Shown piece after piece: positions 1 to 10,594 of a stretch of 64,000 nucleotides of DNA. The stretch is from NCBI RefSeq assembly GCF_902686445.1, contig NC_062226.1, forward strand, positions 12,124,001 through 12,188,000. The letters run 5' to 3'. The first letter of the stretch is position 1, and every line of letters starts with the position of its first letter. The position numbers and the translations under genes were made by a program. Origin of the DNA: Sciurus carolinensis (Eukaryota; Chordata; Mammalia; Rodentia; Sciuridae). The notes under the pieces were generated by a model, which was given only the letters and a program-made list of their open reading frames with translations, ran no database searches and was not told where the DNA came from.

Positions 1-1
1 A

Positions 2-1570
2 ACTGCTGAACTACTTAGTCATCATCAAGTAGAAATAAAACAGGAGTTCCCAAGAGAAGGATGGGTAGAACAAGATCCTAAGGAAATTCTGCAGTCTGTC
101 TATGAATGTATAGAGAAAACCTGTGAGAAGCTTGGACAGCTCGGTATTGATATTTCCAACATAAAAGCTATCGGGGTCTGCAACCAGAGGGAGACCACTG
201 TAGTCTGGGACAAGTTAACTGGAGAGCCTCTCTACAGTGCCGTGGTGTGGCTTGATCTAAGAACCCAGTCTACCGTTGAGAATCTTAGTCAAAGAATTCC
301 AGGAAATAATAACTTTGTCAAGTCCAAGACAGGCCTCCCACTTAGCACTTACTTCAGTGCAGTGAAGCTTCGTTGGCTCCTGGACAATGTGAGAAAAATT
401 CAAAAGGCTGTTGAAGAAAATAGAGCTCTTTTTGGGACCGTTGATTCGTGGCTTATTTGGAATTTGACAGGAGGAGTCCGTGGAGGTGTCCACTGTACGG
501 ATGTAACAAATGCAAGTAGGACCATGCTTTTCAACATTCATTCTTTGAAATGGGATGAAGACCTCTGCGAATTTTTTGAGATTCCAATGGAAATTCTTCC
601 CAGCATTCGAAGTTCTTCTGAGATCTATGGCCTAATGAAAACTGGAGCCTTGGAAGGTGTACCAATATCTGGGTGTTTGGGGGACCAGTCTGCTGCTTTG
701 GTGGGACAAATGTGTTTCCAGAATGGACAAACCAAAAATACGTATGGTACAGGATGTTTCTTACTGTGTAATACAGGCCGTAAGTGTGTGTTTTCTGAAC
801 ATGGCCTTCTGACCACAGTGGCTTACAAACTTGGCAGAGACAAACCGGTGTATTACGCGTTGGAAGGTTCTGTAGCTATAGCTGGTGCTGTTGTTCGCTG
901 GCTAAGAGACAATCTTGGTATTATAAAGACCTCAGAGGAAATCGAAAAACTCGCTAAAGAAGTAGGTACTTCTTATGGCTGCTACTTCGTTCCAGCATTT
1001 TCAGGGTTATATGCACCTTATTGGGAACCCAGTGCAAGAGGGATAATCTGTGGACTCACTCAGTTCACCAATAAATGCCATATCGCTTTTGCTGCATTAG
1101 AAGCTGTTTGTTTCCAAACCCGAGAGATTTTGGATGCCATGAATCGCGACTGTGGAATTCCACTCAGTCATTTACAGGTAGATGGAGGAATGACCAGGAA
1201 CAAAATTCTTATGCAGCTGCAAGCAGACATTCTGTATATTCCGGTATTGAAGCCCTCCATGTCTGAAACAACTGCACTGGGAGCTGCCATGGCAGCAGGG
1301 GCTGCAGAAGGAGTTGGCGTTTGGAGCCTTGAACCTGAGGACTTGTCAGCCGTCACGATGGAGCGGTTTGAACCTCAGATCAATGCTGAGGAATGTGAAA
1401 TTCGCTATTCTACATGGAAGAAAGCTGTGATGAAGTCAATGGGTTGTGTTACAACTCAGTGTCCGGAAAATGGTGACCCTAGTATCTTCTCTAGTCTGCC
1501 CTTGGGCTTTTTTATTGTGAGTAGCATGGTAATGTTAATTGGAGCAAGGTACCTCGCAGGTATCCCATAA
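2..1570 (+). CDS. GK: Glycerol kinase retrocopy, 5' end off the window, reading frame open
   Basis: The frame reads without a stop from base 2 to the TAA at 1568-1570, giving 522 codons. The first visible residues ([16 protein letters not shown]) match glycerol kinase from about residue 32, so the full product would be about 553 residues, the length of the short GK isoform and of GK2. The FGGY-family fold is complete: [11 protein letters not shown] carries the likely catalytic Asp (codon 683-685), and the second sugar-kinase signature with DGGMT follows at about 1181. The C-terminus ends in the hydrophobic membrane-anchor-like segment of the GK isoforms. GK phosphorylates glycerol with ATP to glycerol-3-phosphate, at the outer mitochondrial membrane or in the cytosol. 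There are no introns, and a poly-A tail follows, so this is a reverse-transcribed mRNA. Odd points: a Trp-to-Cys change (TGT at 1445) and other new Cys residues suggest relaxed constraint. By remembered sequence it is closer to GK than to GK2. Whether it is expressed is unknown. Confidence 0.85.
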   Translation, partial: TAELLSHHQVEIKQEFPREGWVEQDPKEILQSVYECIEKTCEKLGQLGIDISNIKAIGVCNQRETTVVWDKLTGEPLYSAVVWLDLRTQSTVENLSQRIPGNNNFVKSKTGLPLSTYFSAVKLRWLLDNVRKIQKAVEENRALFGTVDSWLIWNLTGGVRGGVHCTDVTNASRTMLFNIHSLKWDEDLCEFFEIPMEILPSIRSSSEIYGLMKTGALEGVPISGCLGDQSAALVGQMCFQNGQTKNTYGTGCFLLCNTGRKCVFSEHGLLTTVAYKLGRDKPVYYALEGSVAIAGAVVRWLRDNLGIIKTSEEIEKLAKEVGTSYGCYFVPAFSGLYAPYWEPSARGIICGLTQFTNKCHIAFAALEAVCFQTREILDAMNRDCGIPLSHLQVDGGMTRNKILMQLQADILYIPVLKPSMSETTALGAAMAAGAAEGVGVWSLEPEDLSAVTMERFEPQINAEECEIRYSTWKKAVMKSMGCVTTQCPENGDPSIFSSLPLGFFIVSSMVMLIGARYLAGIP

Positions 1571-1788
1571 TACCAACTCATAATCCCATAATACCAACTC
1601 ATGGATTCCCAAGATGCATTACATAAAAAAGGTAATGAGAGAATCCAGCAATTCTGTCTCTTAATGTGATGACACTATTCATAGACTGATTTTATTTATA
1701 AGCCACTTGCTGCATGATCCTCCAAGTAGACCTGTGGCTTGAAATAAAGAAAATGCAGCAGAAAGAATGCTAAAAAAAAAAAAAAAAA
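1571..1788 (+). other. 3' UTR, poly-A signal and poly-A tail of the GK retrocopy
   Basis: About 170 bases after the stop there is AATAAA at 1743-1748, then an uninterrupted A-run at 1772-1788. This is the end of a reverse-transcribed mRNA. The bases that follow (tattctttcccac) align with the OR upstream flank at 47,770 and near 25,745, so the copy inserted into that flank. The 5' target-site copy lies outside the window, so the TSD cannot be confirmed. Confidence 0.85.
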
Positions 1789-4700
1789 GATATTCTTTCC
1801 CACTCACTCAACATGTTCAATCTCTCACCCTTACCCTTTCCATAGGAATTTCCTTGGAATGTGGGGAAATGGTTAGGTTTTCTTTCATTTCCCCCCTTTG
1901 TGTTCCCTCAGGTAGAAGTAGAAAATTTTCATTCAAGTCCTCAGAACACCAGAACATAATTGTCTTTTCCAGTCACATCCAGGATCTGCCAGACAATAGG
2001 CTTTGTGTAAATGTCCATCTAGCATAAGGAAATAGTATCTTCTCCTTTTTATTGTTCCCATTCTTATGCCAAAAATCCTTAACTGGTATTGTTCCTGTCA
2101 TGATTCTAAGATTTCTTATACTTTGATAATCATTCCTCTCACTTTTCAAGTCAGTTGGTCTTACACCTATTCATGGAAAAAATAACAAATTAATAAGGAC
2201 AGAGAGCATGATGATCTGTTTGCCACACAATAGAATCCATATTTTATGCAAAGACTCACTGGACTGATCATCTTTGTCTTTGAAAGCTGGAGAGGTGTCT
2301 CAACTTAGGACTCATCACTCAGATTTGGGGTTAACTGAAGTTTAAAGTATCAATTCTCTCAATTCAAATGAAATTCTCTTTAACATTTCTGCATTCTTCA
2401 GCTTACTAACTTAAAAATCCTGTTAAAGTAATGTTGTTACCTGACCACACATTCAGTTGTGTTGCTTATACTATAAAAAAAGCTATCAGTTCATCAGAAC
2501 AAAAATAGCAATTAGTTGTCTTTTCATCATTTAGTTTGTTCCAATATTTTGTATTTCCAGCAGTATCTACATTGTAATAACATTATTCATTTGTAATTTG
2601 GGACATTAGTATACATTATTATACTAATTAGTATACATTATTATACTATACATATATTAGTATATATCTATCTATCTTTATACATATAAAATAAAAAGTT
2701 CTAGGAATAAAATGTGAGGTAATATATAGTGACAATTTTAAAAGCTTTTCAAATTACAAAAGGTTAAAGTGACAGAAAGGTCATTCTATGTGTTCTTTAA
2801 AACGAGCATTTGCTAGAGATCCCGCCTCATGAAGAATAAAATAATGAGCACTCTAGTTGGGTGTTTGATGATGATTGGGCTAGAGCACTTGATGAGCAGA
2901 GAAACCTCAAGACCACGGTCATCTGGGAAAAATGTGGATGGAGCCAGAGTTATGAGGCTTTGTCTGCTGTAATAGAAAGCTTCAATCCTATTCCAAAGCA
3001 ACAGCACATTCAAAAAAAAAAAAAAAAAAAAAAAAGCTTAAGAAGTAATGAAATATTTTAAGTAGCTTTCTTATACTGGGTGGAGATAGAATTATAGCAA
3101 GGAAAGGGTGAGCAGAAATCTGAATAGGAAGCTATTACAACTATGTAAACACAAAATAACACCTGTTTACACCTGGAGTGTGGCAGTAGAGATGAATAAA
3201 AATGACAGTTTTAGAACAAAATTACAGTTTTAGTATAAAATTTAGAAAAACTCCCAACAGGATCTAATGGGGGTTAAAGCTATACAAAGGAAAAAATTTT
3301 TTTCTAGTATCTTCTCAAAAATGAGACGTAAGATCAGTTTGGAAAAAAAAACAAAACACTTCTAACTGGAGATTTGGTTTTGCTATCTTCTTAAAATCTG
3401 TATAGGATCTCAGGTGGAGATTGAGTACCCTACACAGAACCATGTGTCAGGCTCTGGTGTGAGGAGGTGTAGAGTCTAGGGAGCAGAAGCACATGCATAT
3501 GTAACACAGAAACACACACAGTGATACTTCTGAATGTAAGTTCTACTTGTGCTCTGACTGGGCCCCTTACATGATGAGCACAGATACCATCAGCTATAAG
3601 ACATGGGACGGTCTTTCCCTTTCTCTCCAGAAGGCATGGAATGCAGTAACAGGTGGAGTCACTAAAGAGCTCAAAGATCCATAGCATCAGCGAGAAGAGT
3701 TATCAGTTCAGAATCAAACCATTTGTGTGTGTGTGTGTGTATGTGTCCACACATGTCCATAGTTCTGAGAAATCAGTCTGATTAATAATTTTGCAAACCA
3801 TCCACAGCTCCAAATTAGAGAAAATCAGGACATGATTACTTCACTGCCTTTGCTTCCCTTGTGGGAAGAACCACATGTGGAAGTAGGCCTAAGGGATTTC
3901 ACTCTTGGAGGAATAATGACATTACCAACAGGCAGCCTTTAGGAACCTAGCAGTGCACACTATTTTTGCTTTCTCAGTTAACCTTGAGGAAAGTGTGATT
4001 CAGAGTCCATCACAAACCAGGGTGAGGGTTGAGTGTGATAACCCAAAGATCTCAGTAATGAACCCTATGCTATTTAAAAGGTATCAGAAACACTCTGATA
4101 CCTTCATTCTCTGATTAAAAGAGTGAAAGAGAATACATGTCACAGTCACCCCTGAAGCCCGAGGAATGGAATAGAGTTTCTACAAATCTATCTCTTGGCC
4201 CAAACTATGATGCCAGCATTCCATTGGTGCAAGATTCTTATGATAACATAGAACTACCATTTGGTATATGCATCCTACTAATCCCCTCACAAAACTGATC
4301 TCAAATTCATTCAGCACATCTCTAGATCCATTTCTTCCTGGCAGAAACTGAATCCATGTACTCATTATTCAAGGTGAAGATCTGTGAATACTTAGAAATA
4401 TCACTATTTGGTTCAGTTTATATTAAATCGAACCTGTACTTGGAATTGGTACTTGAGTGAAGAAATCCTGTGATATTTAGACTTCAGGAATGGCTTCTGG
4501 GTCCTGTAGATCATAGTCAAACATCTGTTTTCCCTGGCAATAATCCTCCAACTGACCTGCATGTTTTCCTAGAAGGGAAGGATTGACAAAATTTCCTTTC
4601 CAACCCAAAGAACATCATTGTACCTCCCTCTTTCCTTTCATGTGTAAGGATAAAAATAGAATTCACAACTACAAGATTTCTCATTTGATTAAACCATATG

Positions 4701-4840
4701 GGATAAATTACTTCTTGAATTTACAAATAACATTACTACTTTCCCAGGTGCCAGATATCATTTCCTGGAAGAACTTCACTTTTATCCTCTTCAACATCAA
4801 GTCTCTCCTAGTCTTCTGATTCCTGGCCAAAAGTCTCTTC
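1789..4840 (-). repeat. OR-unit upstream flank, copy A (segmental duplication)
   Basis: Non-coding. Several anchors recur in the same order at four places in the window. The aggaattt..ggaatgtgg anchor is at about 1,843, 11,257, 25,795 and 47,803. The gaaggcatggaatgcagta-type anchor is at about 3,628, 13,095, 26,765 and 49,985. The attattcaaggt anchor is at about 4,363, 13,837, 27,489 and 50,739. The block near 4,466-4,830 matches 50,840-51,210. In copies B-D this block lies upstream of a minus-strand OR, so the OR of this unit should lie left of the GK retrocopy, off the window. A 24-base A-run sits at 3,012-3,035 and a short GT repeat near 3,723. No gene is seen. Confidence 0.75.
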
Positions 4841-5485
4841 TTACAATAAATAAAAATTTAATAACAAAATATACTTGCATATGCAGACACAAAAATGAAA
4901 AAGTAGGCAAATAGTATTATCAGAGCTTTCAAAGAACAGCACTTCAAGTTCACATAAACATGACCGACTTCAATAATGATCAGAAAAGACAAACTAAAGC
5001 CTCAAAATTGTTCCACTTTATATCAGGAGATTGATTAAGTTTGGGAATGCTCCTTGCTGATAATGTTGTAGATTATTTGGTTAATAAAGAAATAACATCT
5101 AGTTATGATTTACACTGTAAAATACACATTGCCATGGACCAGTCAAATGTGAAATTTGTATCCCAAAATACCTCAAATATAAATTACAAAACTGAAGACA
5201 ATACTAAGTATCATAACAGCAGCTCTCATAATAGCAGAAACAAAGGGGAAACATTCATTTAAGTTTTTATATTCTTTCAGAAGGAATATTATTGAGTAAT
5301 TATTTACCATATTACAGATGTATTAAAGAAATGTAAAAATTGAAAAGGCTAGATTTTGACAATATAACAAACATAGAACAAAAAATAGGGTTGCATATGT
5401 ATGTGTATGCATTTTATGGACTCAGTGTTTGCATGTAGTGTATAAATTTAAATATTGAAACCATAACTCCCTATATTTGAAGACA
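4841..5485. other. AT-rich intergenic sequence, nothing recognised
   Basis: The sequence is AT-rich with only short chance open frames. I see no exon-like structure and no clear repeat family. It lies just beyond the end of the duplicated flank. Confidence 0.5.
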
Positions 5486-5990
5486 GGTTCTTTATTGAAG
5501 TAATTAATGTGGAATAAAATCGTATTGTTTGGGAAGCCCAGGAGATGGGAGACTAGAGACATCCAGGAGATACGATCTACTCACTGAGATTAAATCAAAT
5601 CAACAGTTGTGAGGCTGCATGAGGAGGCAGGAGGGCTTGGAACTGGATTCTGCACTAGATTGCAACTCAGTCGGTGACCAGGGAAACCCCGGAAACATTG
5701 GTTTTTAGGATAACAAAAGAACTTTAGAAAGAAGCAGACTGCCCCAGCATCAGGCAGAGGGCAGTGCAGTGAGAGAGGGGAAACCCCCCTTCAGCAACCA
5801 AAGGAATGACAGGGATTTCAAGAAATGTAAGCCTTGCTACTGGGAAAATACGCAATCTGAGCAGATAGGAGGTCTGTACCCTGCATGGTGAACAGGCATG
5901 GCAGAAGAAAATCCCTGTACTTTCCTCTGGATTCAGTGAGAATTGGGAAGGGGAACAACCTTAAAGAGAGTTTAATTATATATTCTCTCT
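5486..5990 (+). repeat. Possible old L1 5'-UTR fragment
   Basis: A moderately GC-rich block opens with a gggagactagagac motif and continues with purine-rich text in the style of rodent L1 5' UTRs. No ORF1 follows. The assignment rests on resemblance only. Confidence 0.3.
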
Positions 5991-6198
5991 TAAGATCAGA
6001 AACCCCTGCTCTGGCTTCTCCTCCTCCCCTTCCTCCTCTTCTTCTTCGTCTTTCTCTACCCTCCTCCTAATACTGCTTCACCTTCCCTTCTCTTCTTTTT
6101 CCTCTTTCTCACCCTCCTCCTTCTTGTTCTTTGTGTGTGTGTGAGTGTGTGTGTGTGCGCGCAGGTATGTGTGTTGTGTGTGTGTGTGTGTGTGCAAA
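5991..6198. repeat. CT-rich low-complexity tract followed by a GT microsatellite
   Basis: Pyrimidine-rich sequence (ctcctcctcccc, ttcttctt) to about 6,125 is followed by interrupted (GT)n at 6,131-6,194. Long open frames across it on either strand result from the low complexity. Confidence 0.85.
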
Positions 6199-6790
6199 CC
6201 CAATGTCCACTTTACCTTTTCTTTCAGTAGGTTGGTGGGGGCCTGCCCTAAATCTGTAACACCACTGTTGGGAGTTCTAGGCGGCAGGAGCTCTGGGTTC
6301 CAGTGTGTAGATTTACAAAGCAGAGGAAGGCAGAGTGTGTGTCCTTTGGACACAGGCAGCCTGAGCCTTGTGACCACAGGCAAGACAGGCTGGGTGTGGA
6401 TGCCAGAGGCACTGGGTATGGCAGCGCTGCACCTGGGTCCAGTGGGAAGTGTGCTGTCCACAGCCCCCCACTCCAGCCAGAGCCCACGCCAGCCACCTCT
6501 TCCATCCTCCAGGCATTTGGAGGATTTGCTGCTCAACCTGGACAGGAGCCACTTTCCCCAAAGCATATGAATAAGGGTCTGGGAGGTGGGAGGTGGTACA
6601 ATTAGATCAGTCCACAGAGTCTGTGGCTGGTGGCTCCTACCACAGCAATGTCCCTGTAACCAGGTACAAAAAGCAGTGCTAATGAGGGCTAACTTAGCTC
6701 TGCAGCAGACGTAGGTGGGCATGGATGGGTGGAGCTTTTCACTGAGCAGGTTTGGCCTATTGGAGTTGGAACTGAGAAGGAAAAAATTAA
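6199..6790. other. GC-rich non-coding block, possibly old L1 5' UTR on the minus strand
   Basis: The block is clearly more GC-rich than its neighbours. Minus-strand text such as acagggacattgctgtgg and gccaccagccacagact resembles ancient L1 5'-UTR sequence. Open frames exist on both strands, but none has a recognisable protein motif, and the longest runs straight into the adjacent microsatellite. I cannot classify it firmly. Confidence 0.35.
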
Positions 6791-8095
6791 ACTTTATATG
6801 TGTCCCACATACTTCCCCATAGCTACATGATTATAAAATTGAAGCCCTGGAAGTGTCTTCTTGTAATTACATCAGTCAGGAGAAATATTAATATGTTCTG
6901 GTTTTGCATTCACCTTTTCCCCCTAAGGTGCTTCATTGTGTTTTGCCTCATTATTTGTTTTTTAATGTTGCCTTCTAACTTGTGTATTTTTCAGTCAGTT
7001 GGATTTTTCTCAATACCTTTTTTCTTCTCATTTATTCCATTTTCTCCTCTTTGTTTGTTCTCTGTCCTCATTTCTTCCTTGGTCTCCCTTCCCTCCTCCC
7101 TTGCCCCTTACTTCCTATATGTTTCAGTATTGAGTTTATTACAATTGATAATTTTTCAAGCATTATAAGTTTAGGTCCTACAGAGCCAGGGCAACCACCC
7201 CAGTTTTTGAATGCTGGTTCTTGTGAATACACCAGAAAGAATTCAAGCAATACTTGGAATAGATTTCAACAAGTTTAAAAGAGTGAGAAACAAGGCGAAC
7301 ATTCAGCACAGGAACTGTACAGACTGCCTTGAAAAGAGGATGGTAAGGTTCTTACCTATTGGAGTTTTCAAGGAAATTGAATCTTTTCTTCTTGCCCAAT
7401 TTTTCTGCATCCTTACTGGTTTACTACCCTTTGTATAGCCCTCAGAAAGCTTTCTTTGCGAGGGTCTTGACGTTGTAGCTGACTGGGTGATTGGCAGCTG
7501 TGACATAGTTTCAGTGTAAAGGAAGGGCCTCGGGACTTGGTTGCAAGAGATCATGATGATGTGGTCTGGAAAGAGTTGATTCCTTTGAGGGGTTGTAATT
7601 AACTACAGGAGGTCTTGACATACCCAAACCACACTTTTCTGAAGCTTGTCTGTTTCAACTAAGGTCCCCGTGACTTTAAGTCATAGCTCCCTTAGTAGAT
7701 CATAATAATCTGCAGCCTAGGAAAGGTTGGGCATTCGGATCCTTATTTGTAAATGCTTGCTTGTTTAGAAAAGTTTCCGTATGGTTATAGTTTTATGACT
7801 CCTGAATTATTCTAGGTGCATAAACCTAGTGTCTGTCTCTCATTGTCTTTTTCTCTACCACCTGTTCATGGCTAATTAAACTTCCTAACCATAGTATTTC
7901 ATGTTATTACTCACCTTCTTTCCTCTTTGGAATTGTGGTGATTATATTTAGTTTTACATTGTATGTCGATATGGTTTGCTCCTATGTTACTACAATTATT
8001 GGTGTTATTCTTTCTTATTAATGTAGTGTTGGTGGGTGAAACAAGCACTTTGATCAGGGTTGCTCAGGTATACCCCTAGCCCGGGGCATCTGTTT
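6791..8095. other. Intergenic sequence, no gene recognised
   Basis: Pyrimidine-rich from about 6,890 to 7,140. The part from about 7,165 to 7,680 is more balanced in composition and could be an eroded LTR or other old repeat, but no diagnostic ends, primer-binding site or poly-A signal is visible. Confidence 0.4.
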
Positions 8096-8752
8096 AGAGA
8101 TCACTGTTCATTTAAGAGAACTTCACATAAATAGTGGAAGAAAAATCCATCCCAACAGTTATGAAAACCTCAGCATAGAATCATAGGAAACATGAGAAAA
8201 CAAGATGCCCCCCACAAATCCACAATTTCCTAATGAGTGACTAAATGCCAAAGAATTTAAACATTGACTACTAAAATGATTAGTTCAAAGAAGGTACAAA
8301 TGGCCATCTGAATGAATTAAGGAAGATAATACAAAATGCAAATGAGAAATTTGACTAAGGAATGAGGATTCTGAAAATCAACGAAACAGAAGTCTTGAAA
8401 ATGAAAAGGTGAATAACTCAAATAAAAGTTCAGTTTAAATTCTCACCAGAAGACGAAATCAAATAAAAGACAATTTCAGATCTTGAAGTTTAGGTGAATT
8501 GACTAGAATATCCAAACAATAATGAAAACAAAAATAAAAGAGTAGAAGCAGAATATACAAAAAGTCCTGGACAATTTCATGAGCTCTGACTTAAGATTCA
8601 AAGACCTTGAGAGGAACATGGGCTAAAGCATTGACACGGGTTCAGTGACATAATAGCAGAAAAATTTCCAAACCTCAGGAATGAGATGGATATTAAGACA
8701 CTGGTTGCATTGACAACTTCAAATACATAAGACCAGAAAAGGACCTCTTCAT

Positions 8753-8816
8753 GGACTAGGGATGTGACTCAGTGGTTAAGTGCCCCTGAGCTCATCCCCT
8801 GTACCCCCCCAAAATA
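8753..8816 (+). mobile_element. ID-like SINE fragment
   Basis: ggactagggatgtgactcag followed by gtggttaagtgcccctgagc is the degenerate tRNA-like ID monomer also seen as the right half of the SINEs at 31.7 and 59.1 kb. It lies inside the old L1. Confidence 0.7.
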
Positions 8817-8968
8817 GAATTCTACAATACATTAAAAATATCATGCACCATGATTGAGTTGGATTCTTTCCAAGATGTAGGATGGTTCAACATAAACTAA
8901 TCAAGAAACATAGTATACCACATAAATCGAATTAAGAGCAAAAATCACATGATCAAGAAAAGACCTTT

Positions 8969-9098
8969 GGACTGGGGTTGTAGCACAGTGGTAGAACACT
9001 TGCCCACCACATGTGAGGCACTGGGTTCAATCCTCAGCACAACATAAAAATGAATAAACAAACAAACAAACAAACAAACAAAAAACAAATAATTAAAA
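8969..9098 (+). mobile_element. ID SINE with (AAAC)n tail
   Basis: The element begins ggactggggttgtagcacag and carries a B-box-like gggttcaatcc. It ends in an A-rich tail expanded into (AAAC)n at about 9,056-9,085. It splits L1 ORF2 text. Confidence 0.8.
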
Positions 9099-9180
9099 GT
9101 TTAAAAAAGGAATTTGACAAAATTTAACATCCCTTCATTATAAAAACTCTAAACAAATATTGCTGGAAAATGGGCATGAA

Positions 9181-9655
9181 TTTATAATCCATTGCAAATT
9201 CTAAAAGAGAGAGGATGGGGAACTATTGGTCAATGAATACTAAGTTACATTCACATAGGAGAAATTATTTGTCTCCTATGGCACAGTATGGTGACTATGG
9301 ATAATGATACAACACTACATATTTCTAAAAACTAGAAGAAACTATAAATGTTTAATTTAAGGCAGTGATAAATATTTGAGGATAAAAATATGCTTTCCTT
9401 GATTTGAACATTATACACTATGTACATCTTATATGGAAACATCATATACTGTTTTATAAATATGTATCATTTCTGTCATTTAATCTAAAAATATATTAAA
9501 AGCTAGTACCAAAAGTAAATCTAGATTTCTAATTGAGGTTACACACGAAAATTAAATCACAGGGAATAACAAACAAAAAATAAAATCATGAAACTATGAA
9601 AAGAAATTTTTTATTTGTAAACATTTATTTATTAGTTACAAAAGGTTAAATAATA
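9181..9655 (-). repeat. OR-unit downstream flank, copy B
   Basis: Non-coding sequence 3' of OR-B. The ggggaactattggtcaatg and aaataaaatcatgaa anchors recur at about 42,330, 63,520 and 63,915. On the minus strand, AATAAA-type hexamers lie at 9,610-9,633, just past the OR stop, and could serve as poly-A signals. Confidence 0.6.
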
Positions 9656-10594
9656 TCACACTGAAATTATTCCTCTACTGAGGATGTTTCCCAGAGCTCC
9701 TTTCATATCCCGATTCCTCAGACTATAGATGAAGGGATTCAGCATGGGGGTGACCAGAGTGTACAACACAGACACGATGACATCCTTGTCATTAGTGCTG
9801 TTAGATGAAGGGACAAAGTAAAGTGCAATAATTCCTCCATAGTACAGAGAAACCACAGAGAGGTGGGATCCACATGTGGACAAAGCTTTGCAGATCCCCT
9901 TGATGGAGGGTCTTCTCAGAATGGTGGCCCCAATGTGACCATAAGAGACCAGAATACATATAAATGGCAGGGTAATGACCACTGATCCTACAATGAGGAT
10001 GACCAGCTGATTGATGGTGGTATCGGAGCTGGACAGCTTAAGTAAGGCAGAGAGGTCACAGAAGAAGTGGGGCAGAGTGTTGTCTCTAAGGAAAGAGAGC
10101 CGGACTAGGAGGAGAGTGTGCACAAGGGCCACAGCAGAACACAAGACCCAGGATACAAAGACTAGCAGGAAACAGAGGCTCTGTCTCATCATTCTGGTGT
10201 AGTGCAGGGGGTGACAGATGGCCACATACCTGTCATAGGCCATTGAGGTCAGAAGGAAGCTGTCAAGACTTGCAAATAACAAGAAAAAGAATTCCTGACA
10301 AATGCACCCAGCATATGAGATGGACTGAGTCTGCGTCAGCATGTTCATGAGCATCTTTGGAGCTGTGACTAAGGAGAAGCAGATGTCAGTGAGGACCAAG
10401 TGGCTGAGGAAGAAGTACATGGGGGTGTGGAGGTGAGAGTCCAGCCTGATGAGCAGGATGATGAGCAGGTTCCCCAGCACCGTGGTCAGGTACATGGCCA
10501 GGAACAGGGTGTAGTACATGCCTTACTCCTCTGGCTGGATGGGGAGCCCCAGGAGGAGGAACTCAGACACACTGCTCTGGTTCTCCCTCCTCAT
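9656..10594 (-). pseudogene. Olfactory receptor OR-B, OR1J-like, nonsense codon at position 24
   Basis: A seven-transmembrane odorant receptor (class A GPCR, would signal through Galpha-olf in olfactory cilia). Aligned with OR-C, the natural ATG is at 10,594 and the product would be 312 residues. Codon 24 is TAA (10,523-10,525) where OR-C and OR-D have CAA (Gln). The rest, from Met26 (10,519) to the stop, is open for 287 codons. It contains the GN of TM1, [16 protein letters not shown] at the end of TM3, [10 protein letters not shown] before TM6 and NPFIYSLRN in TM7. Met26 sits at the start of TM1, so re-initiation could give a receptor without the N-glycosylated tail, but a pseudogene is the simpler reading. 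One lesion means recent loss, possibly still polymorphic. Family assignment follows from [15 protein letters not shown], typical of OR1J receptors. Confidence 0.88.

Larger units (their letters stand above)
8096..9180 (+). mobile_element. Old L1 fragments (ORF1 and ORF2 pieces) interrupted by two SINEs
   Basis: Text near 8,640-8,690 (gcagaaaaatttccaaacct, then aatgagatgga) matches the ORF1 region of the better L1 copies at 16,205 and 35,540. Text at 8,878-8,960 and 9,106-9,165 (aggatggttcaacat, aatcacatgatca, aaaaggaatttgacaaaat) matches ORF2 reverse-transcriptase sequence near 18,540-18,670. Stops and indels are frequent, so the element is long dead. Confidence 0.7.

Noticed and set aside
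6078..6722. Minus-strand open frame of 214 codons
   Set aside because: Its ends run into the GT and CT microsatellites, its composition follows the GC-rich block, and no protein motif is visible.
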